Below, piece by piece: positions 6,533-8,347 of a DNA stretch of 8,347 nucleotides. A model generated the notes under the pieces. It saw only the letters and a list, made by a program, of their open reading frames with translations. It was not told the origin of the DNA and did no database searches. How positions within the stretch are numbered: the stretch's first letter is position 1; every line of letters begins with the position of its first letter. Source of the stretch: an uncultured Porphyromonas sp. (GTDB taxonomy: Bacteria; Bacteroidota; Bacteroidia; Bacteroidales; Porphyromonadaceae); the NCBI GenBank assembly GCA_946997275.1, contig CAMPUN010000032.1:1-8347 (forward strand), written 5' to 3'. The position numbers and the translations under genes were made by a program.

Positions 6533-6555
6533 CTTTTTCAACAGAAAAAGGGGGG

Positions 6556-7905
6556 TTATGAACAGCTTGTTGACACCCTCATCGGACGCCCGTACCAGAT
6601 CCCTGTGAGGATCCCCGTACGTACGAGTAGATAGCTGTCGAAAGCGATCCACAAGGCGTTCAGACCGAGTGAATTATAGAGCAGATAGTAGAGGGTGAAG
6701 AAGACAATACTCGATCCGATCATGGACCACTTGAGACCTGCCGAGCGGGTCGTGCCGGCGTAGATACCATCCCAGAGGAAGGCGCCGAAGCCTACCAGCG
6801 GGATGAGCGCTGCCCAGAGATGATACTGCCTAGCGTAAGCGACGATCTCGTCATGACTACTCAAGAAGCGGAGCAAACCATCGGGATAGAGCGCAAAGAG
6901 GATGGTGGCGAGTAGGGATAAGACGATACCGATGGCAAAGAGTCGAAGGATAACTGCCCTGAGTAGGTCCATACGACCGGCGCCGTAGAAGCGTCCCGAG
7001 AGCGATTCACCTGCATAGGCGAAGCCATCCATAAAGTAACTGAAGATGCTGAAGAACTGCATGAGCAAAGCATTTGCTCCTACGGCTATGGCGCCTTCAC
7101 GAACGCCTGCATAGGTGAAGAAGAGCGTGATACTGCTGAGCAGCAAGGAGCGGAGCATCAGATCCCGGCCGAGGATGAGGTAGCGTCCGTAACCTTTCGT
7201 ATCGGTGAAGTGACCGAACCGCAGATGTCGCACGAGATAGCGATACCTAATGAGTAGGGTAGTGAGGAGTAGCAGAGCCTGACTATACTGCGCTACGCAG
7301 GTACCGATAGCAAGTCCCTCGACACCCATCTGGTAATGGACGACGAGGGTATAAGAGACGAGGAAGTTGACCAACAGTGCACTCATGGAGGCAATCATCG
7401 GGACACGACTGTTTTGCATTCCGATGAACCATCCGTTGAGGGCGTAAATGAGCATTACCGCAGGGGCTGCGTAGAAGATGATTTGGATGTACTGCTCTGC
7501 CTCTACGCCTAGTCGCTCCGTAGCACCGCCTGTGACGAGACCGCTCAGGAGCGTGGCGAAGGGAGAGATGAGCAGTACGACGATCGTGCAGAGGAGCGCC
7601 ATGGTGATGCCACGAGCTAGCTGACGATTGATGTCGGAGCTGTCTTGCCGGCCATAAGCCTGAGCCACGAGTCCCGTTGTGCCTAGGCGTATGAAGCCAA
7701 AGAGCCAGTAGATTGTGTTGGTAATCGTGGCGGCTACGGTGACTGAGCCGATAGCTTCGGGGTGAGCCATGTGTCCCGCCAGCCCTACATCGATGAGCGA
7801 GAGTAGCGGAACGGTGATATTGGAGATGATGTTTGGGATCGTGAGCCACAGGATCTGACGATTGATCTGACGGCTCAGCTGCGGATCCTCTACCTTAGCG
7901 TGCAT
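6556..7905 (-). CDS. MATE-family efflux transporter, DinF type
   Basis: This 449-residue inner-membrane protein has about twelve hydrophobic segments in two homologous halves, the normal size and layout for MATE transporters, which export cationic drugs or metabolites in exchange for Na+ or H+. TM1 contains LIDVGLAGHM with Asp39, equivalent to the ion-binding Asp of PfMATE and DinF proteins. FGFIRLGTTGLVAQAYGR (69-86) and the second-half counterpart FMDGFAYAGESLSGRFYG (291-308) are typical of the DinF branch. The substrate cannot be assigned. The ATG at 7905 follows the rmlD stop after one base (TGAGATG), implying coupled translation. The last residues (STSCS) and the stop fall in sequence resembling the repeated boxes of the adjoining gene-free region, so the C-terminus may have been rewritten by the repeat. 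Confidence 0.92.
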   Translation of the reverse strand: MHAKVEDPQLSRQINRQILWLTIPNIISNITVPLLSLIDVGLAGHMAHPEAIGSVTVAATITNTIYWLFGFIRLGTTGLVAQAYGRQDSSDINRQLARGITMALLCTIVVLLISPFATLLSGLVTGGATERLGVEAEQYIQIIFYAAPAVMLIYALNGWFIGMQNSRVPMIASMSALLVNFLVSYTLVVHYQMGVEGLAIGTCVAQYSQALLLLTTLLIRYRYLVRHLRFGHFTDTKGYGRYLILGRDLMLRSLLLSSITLFFTYAGVREGAIAVGANALLMQFFSIFSYFMDGFAYAGESLSGRFYGAGRMDLLRAVILRLFAIGIVLSLLATILFALYPDGLLRFLSSHDEIVAYARQYHLWAALIPLVGFGAFLWDGIYAGTTRSAGLKWSMIGSSIVFFTLYYLLYNSLGLNALWIAFDSYLLVRTGILTGIWYGRPMRVSTSCS

Positions 7906-7906
7906 C

Positions 7907-8347
7907 TCAGTCTATAGCTATCTGTAGTTCGTCTTGCCACCGAGGAGGCGTGATGCCGTAACAAGCGGTAATCCTGTCGGTCGCCAGCACGCTGTAGGCG
8001 GGACGCTCGGCTGCGGTGGGGTATTCAGCCGTTGAGATCGGAGTCAGTTGCGACAAGTCGTACGTAGGAACGTGTGTAGCGATCGCTTCATGGGCCAAGT
8101 CGTACCACGAGCAGATACCTCGGTCGGCATAGTGGAGTAGGGAAGTGCGAAAGCTTCGCTCCTTATCGTAGCAATCAATGATCTCGCAGATGGCTCGTGC
8201 CAGCGAAAGTGCCGAGGTCGGCGAACCTATCTGATCGTTGACGACACGTAGCGCCTTCCCCTCACGAGCGAGTCGTAGCATGGTGCGAACGAAGTTGTGT
8301 CCCCAGGGAGCCCAGAGCCACTGCGTACGAATGACTAGATGCTGCTC
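7907..8347 (-). CDS. rfbD: dTDP-4-dehydrorhamnose reductase, C-terminal half (5' end cut by window edge)
   Basis: RmlD/RfbD reduces dTDP-4-dehydro-L-rhamnose to dTDP-L-rhamnose, the last step in making this activated sugar for cell-surface polysaccharide. The 146 visible residues are the C-terminal half of a protein that is usually about 285-300 long; the Rossmann NADPH-binding half lies outside. The frame stays open through base 8347, so the ATG at 8281 is internal. Signatures are IRTQWLWAPWGHNFVRTML at the visible start, LRVVNDQIGSPTSA (the substrate-domain motif), GICSWYDLA, and EYPTAAERPAYSVLATDRI followed by the terminal W-x-DEL helix. It is translated just ahead of the MATE gene; a shared role such as polysaccharide export is not implied by the DinF subtype. 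Confidence 0.93.
   Translation of the reverse strand, partial: EQHLVIRTQWLWAPWGHNFVRTMLRLAREGKALRVVNDQIGSPTSALSLARAICEIIDCYDKERSFRTSLLHYADRGICSWYDLAHEAIATHVPTYDLSQLTPISTAEYPTAAERPAYSVLATDRITACYGITPPRWQDELQIAID

Larger units (their letters stand above)
5909..6555. other. 647-bp gene-free region rich in repeats and dyads
   Basis: The region lies between the convergent stops of the porin and MATE genes. I find no credible gene. From left to right it holds a weak 5-bp hairpin (5937-5951), a nested repeat module (5952-6129), a neutral stretch (6130-6180), an AT-rich segment (39 of 50 bases A/T at 6181-6230) bounded by ATCATCATC (6185-6193) and GATGATGATGATG (6236-6248), the first CTGTTCATAACT box (6260-6271), a 6-bp CCTCTA/TAGAGG stem (6310-6340), a strong terminator hairpin (6348-6387), and a large dyad of boxes to the end of the region. 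Confidence 0.8.
6260..6565. repeat. Cluster of CTGTTCATAACT boxes (DnaA-box-like)
   Basis: Exact CTGTTCATAACT copies lie at 6260-6271 (+), 6398-6409 (+) and 6521-6532 (-), with one single-change copy at 6554-6565 (-). Related elements are TGGTTGATAACT (6420-6431, +), TTTGGATAA (6445-6453, +, one change from TGTGGATAA), TCGTCAATAACT (6509-6520, -) and TTTTCAACA (6535-6543). The core TTATGAACA differs from the DnaA box TTATCCACA at two positions. DnaA binding is inference; the repeats themselves are directly visible. Confidence 0.8.

Noticed and set aside
6550..6555. Run of six G next to the MATE stop as a phase-variation tract
   Set aside because: The run lies just after the stop codon, so slippage would not change the reading frame of the gene.
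7283..7849. 188-residue minus-strand frame in another phase of the MATE gene
   Set aside because: It lies entirely inside the MATE coding sequence and is rich in His and Arg, as expected from frame-shifted codons.

Overview
The window looks like a chromosomal segment of a Bacteroidota bacterium, most likely a Porphyromonas-type organism. Supporting signs are three exact matches to the Bacteroidota -7 promoter motif TAnnTTTG, starts that lack a clear Shine-Dalgarno, the gene order pdxJ-exbB-exbD-tonB, and a SusC/TonB-type envelope physiology. The genus is inference. I see no phage, transposase, CRISPR, tRNA or rRNA gene.

Left block (1-4533, all minus strand). Transcription runs leftward: pdxJ (vitamin B6 synthesis), exbB, exbD and tonB (inner-membrane proton motor and energy transducer), a DJ-1/YajL-family gene, then after a conspicuous 100-bp inverted repeat array an ABC-2 type export permease that runs out of the window. 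exbD and tonB overlap by 8 bases. exbB has its own candidate promoter at the end of pdxJ.

Centre (4534-5908). A 160-bp divergent spacer carries a -7 element for each direction. The rightward gene encodes a secreted beta-barrel protein resembling Porin_O_P (OprO/OprP-like) outer-membrane porins.

Gene-free region (5909-6555). This is the most unusual part. It holds (i) a nested repeat module with three 21-bp tandem units inside inverted repeats, followed by two mutually exclusive hairpins, (ii) a very AT-rich stretch near 6181-6230, and (iii) a set of CTGTTCATAACT-type boxes, resembling DnaA boxes, arranged as a large imperfect dyad with forward boxes on the left and reverse boxes on the right. 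Together these resemble a replication origin or another multi-site protein-binding locus. It is the best candidate here for something undescribed. A strong hairpin at 6348-6387, followed on the minus strand by a T-rich tract, is the probable terminator of the incoming minus-strand operon.

Right block (6556-8347, minus strand). This contains the C-terminal half of a dTDP-4-dehydrorhamnose reductase (rmlD/rfbD) followed one base later by a MATE-family transporter of the DinF type. The last codons and stop of the MATE gene lie in one of the repeated boxes.
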